This document shows, one piece after another, positions 63,315 through 64,000 of a stretch of 64,000 bases of DNA (the stretch's first letter is position 1; every line of letters begins with the position of its first letter). The notes beneath the pieces are model-generated. The model ran no database searches. It had not been told where the DNA came from and saw nothing but the letters and a program-made list of their open reading frames with translations. A program made the translations under genes and the position numbers. The DNA lies in the NCBI RefSeq assembly GCF_900169305.1, contig NZ_FWDP01000002.1, forward strand, positions 124,001 to 188,000. The letters are read 5' to 3'. This DNA comes from Marinilactibacillus piezotolerans (GTDB taxonomy: Bacteria > Bacillota > Bacilli > Lactobacillales > Carnobacteriaceae_A).

Positions 63315-64000
63315 TTAAGGACGACCGAATCCTGCAACATATCTAGACCAGTATCCTGAAGTGAAACTAGCAACGGCTACTCCAGTAGATGTTTGTGCAC
63401 CGATAAATCTTCCGCCGCCTAGGTAGATCCCAACGTGATCAATAGAGCCAGACTGGTTAAAGAAGATCAAGTCTCCAGGTTGTGCTTGTGATTGAGAAAT
63501 TCTTGTTGTAGAGCTGTACTGTCCAGCAGCCGTTCTTGTAATGCTGCGGCCTGCTTGACGGAATACATATTGAACAAATCCTGAACAATCAAACCCTGCT
63601 GGCGATCCGCCACCGTAAGAGTAAGGAACCCCAGTATAATTGTAGGCAATACTTGTAATAGATCCTCCATTTGTTGCAGCTGGTACAGAAGCATTTGAAG
63701 ATTCTGAAGACTTCGAAGAACTAGATGAAGTTGTAACCGTATCTTCTGAAGAACTAGATGAAGTTGTAACCGCGGCTTCTTCTGATTCATCTTCTACAGT
63801 AATTGTGCTGGTTTGTGAGGCAGCTGTTCTAGCTGACTGGATTTCTTGAATACGCGCTTCAGCAGCTTTTTGTTCAGCCAAGAAAGCTTCTTTTTCTTCC
63901 GTTACCTCTGCACGTTCAGCAGCAATTGAAGCTACTAAGCGTTCTTGATTTGCTTGTTCTTCTTCAAGCGCAGATTTTTGGCTTTCCATTTTAGCAGCAC
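63315..64000 (-). CDS. NlpC/P60 peptidoglycan hydrolase, partial (5' end outside window)
   Basis: The frame stays open through the window edge, so the N-terminus (signal and coiled coil) is missing. Seen parts: Glu/Ala-rich coiled coil, Ser/Thr linker with a 33-base tandem repeat and a C-terminal NlpC/P60 domain: catalytic Cys in GFDCSGFVQYVF, His in HVGIYLGGGRF. PcsB/CwlO-like secreted endopeptidase is likely. The first visible ATG (63989) is internal. Confidence 0.92.
   Translation of the reverse strand, partial: AAKMESQKSALEEEQANQERLVASIAAERAEVTEEKEAFLAEQKAAEARIQEIQSARTAASQTSTITVEDESEEAAVTTSSSSSEDTVTTSSSSSKSSESSNASVPAATNGGSITSIAYNYTGVPYSYGGGSPAGFDCSGFVQYVFRQAGRSITRTAAGQYSSTTRISQSQAQPGDLIFFNQSGSIDHVGIYLGGGRFIGAQTSTGVAVASFTSGYWSRYVAGFGRP
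63715..63772 (-). repeat. 33-base tandem repeat in the P60 linker
   Basis: A 25-base identical core at 63715-63739 and 63748-63772 (period 33 bases, 11 residues) encodes VTTSSSSSEDT-like units. It probably arose by slippage and changes linker length. Confidence 0.8.

Overview
This window comes from the chromosome of a low-GC Gram-positive bacterium. The WhiA/YvcK/RapZ operon, the HprK-Lgt-PpaX-GpsA-GalU string, a LiaX/Y/Z-type operon, Spx, LrgAB and MinJ-like genes point to Lactobacillales. Carnobacteriaceae (Alkalibacterium/Marinilactibacillus-like) is my best guess, but it is an inference and not a database result. Most of the window is ordinary core chromosome. I see no phage, insertion sequence, CRISPR array or conjugative region.

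Layout. 0.2-2.4 kb: a flotillin operon (NfeD-like, FloA and a very basic membrane-anchored protein). 2.4-6.5 kb: an ECF transporter S component with a transcobalamin-like lipoprotein, an aromatic-acid exporter-like protein, a UbiB-family kinase and a phasin-like coiled-coil protein. 6.6-9.5 kb: an aldo/keto reductase, Spx behind an operator-rich leader, a YrhK-domain protein with an acidic repeat tail, and an apparently unannotated structured small RNA with its own promoter and terminator (9331-9501). 9.5-16.4 kb: a GDSL hydrolase, a ROK kinase, a gamma-glutamyltransferase, two glyoxalase-fold proteins, an AEC transporter lacking a normal start codon, two small stress-type proteins and tRNA-Leu(GAG). 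16.4-24 kb: SprT, Tex, two metallophosphatases and a MacAB/YknXYZ-like exporter.

24-34 kb: a purine permease under a guanine riboswitch, glutathione reductase, a split chromate transporter, an isolated RnfC-RnfD pair, MgtC, a Gfo/Idh/MocA oxidoreductase and tRNA-Arg(CCG). 34-43 kb: rapZ-yvcK-whiA, a glutathione-dependent formaldehyde detoxification operon with a divergent HxlR regulator, phosphoglucomutase and thioredoxin reductase. 43-54 kb: a TPR-like protein, an M16C protease, galU, gpsA, ppaX, lgt, hprK and the liaXYZ-like envelope-stress operon. 54-64 kb: uvrA, an HD nucleotidase, PhoPR, a MinJ-like PDZ protein, lrgAB and the 3' part of an NlpC/P60 peptidoglycan hydrolase that runs off the window.

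How the genes work together. Several are thiol- or glutathione-centred (glutathione reductase, formaldehyde dehydrogenase, S-formylglutathione hydrolase, glyoxalase-like proteins, gamma-glutamyltransferase, Spx, TrxB). This suggests a cell that keeps a glutathione pool. Envelope homeostasis is the other theme (FloA, LiaXYZ, Lgt, LrgAB, P60 hydrolase, MinJ, MacAB-like exporter). The items I would check first are the small RNA at 9.3-9.5 kb, the rnfC-rnfD pair that lacks the rest of the Rnf complex, the predicted B12-capture lipoprotein fused by overlap to an ECF S component, and the AEC gene whose only well-placed start is AUU.
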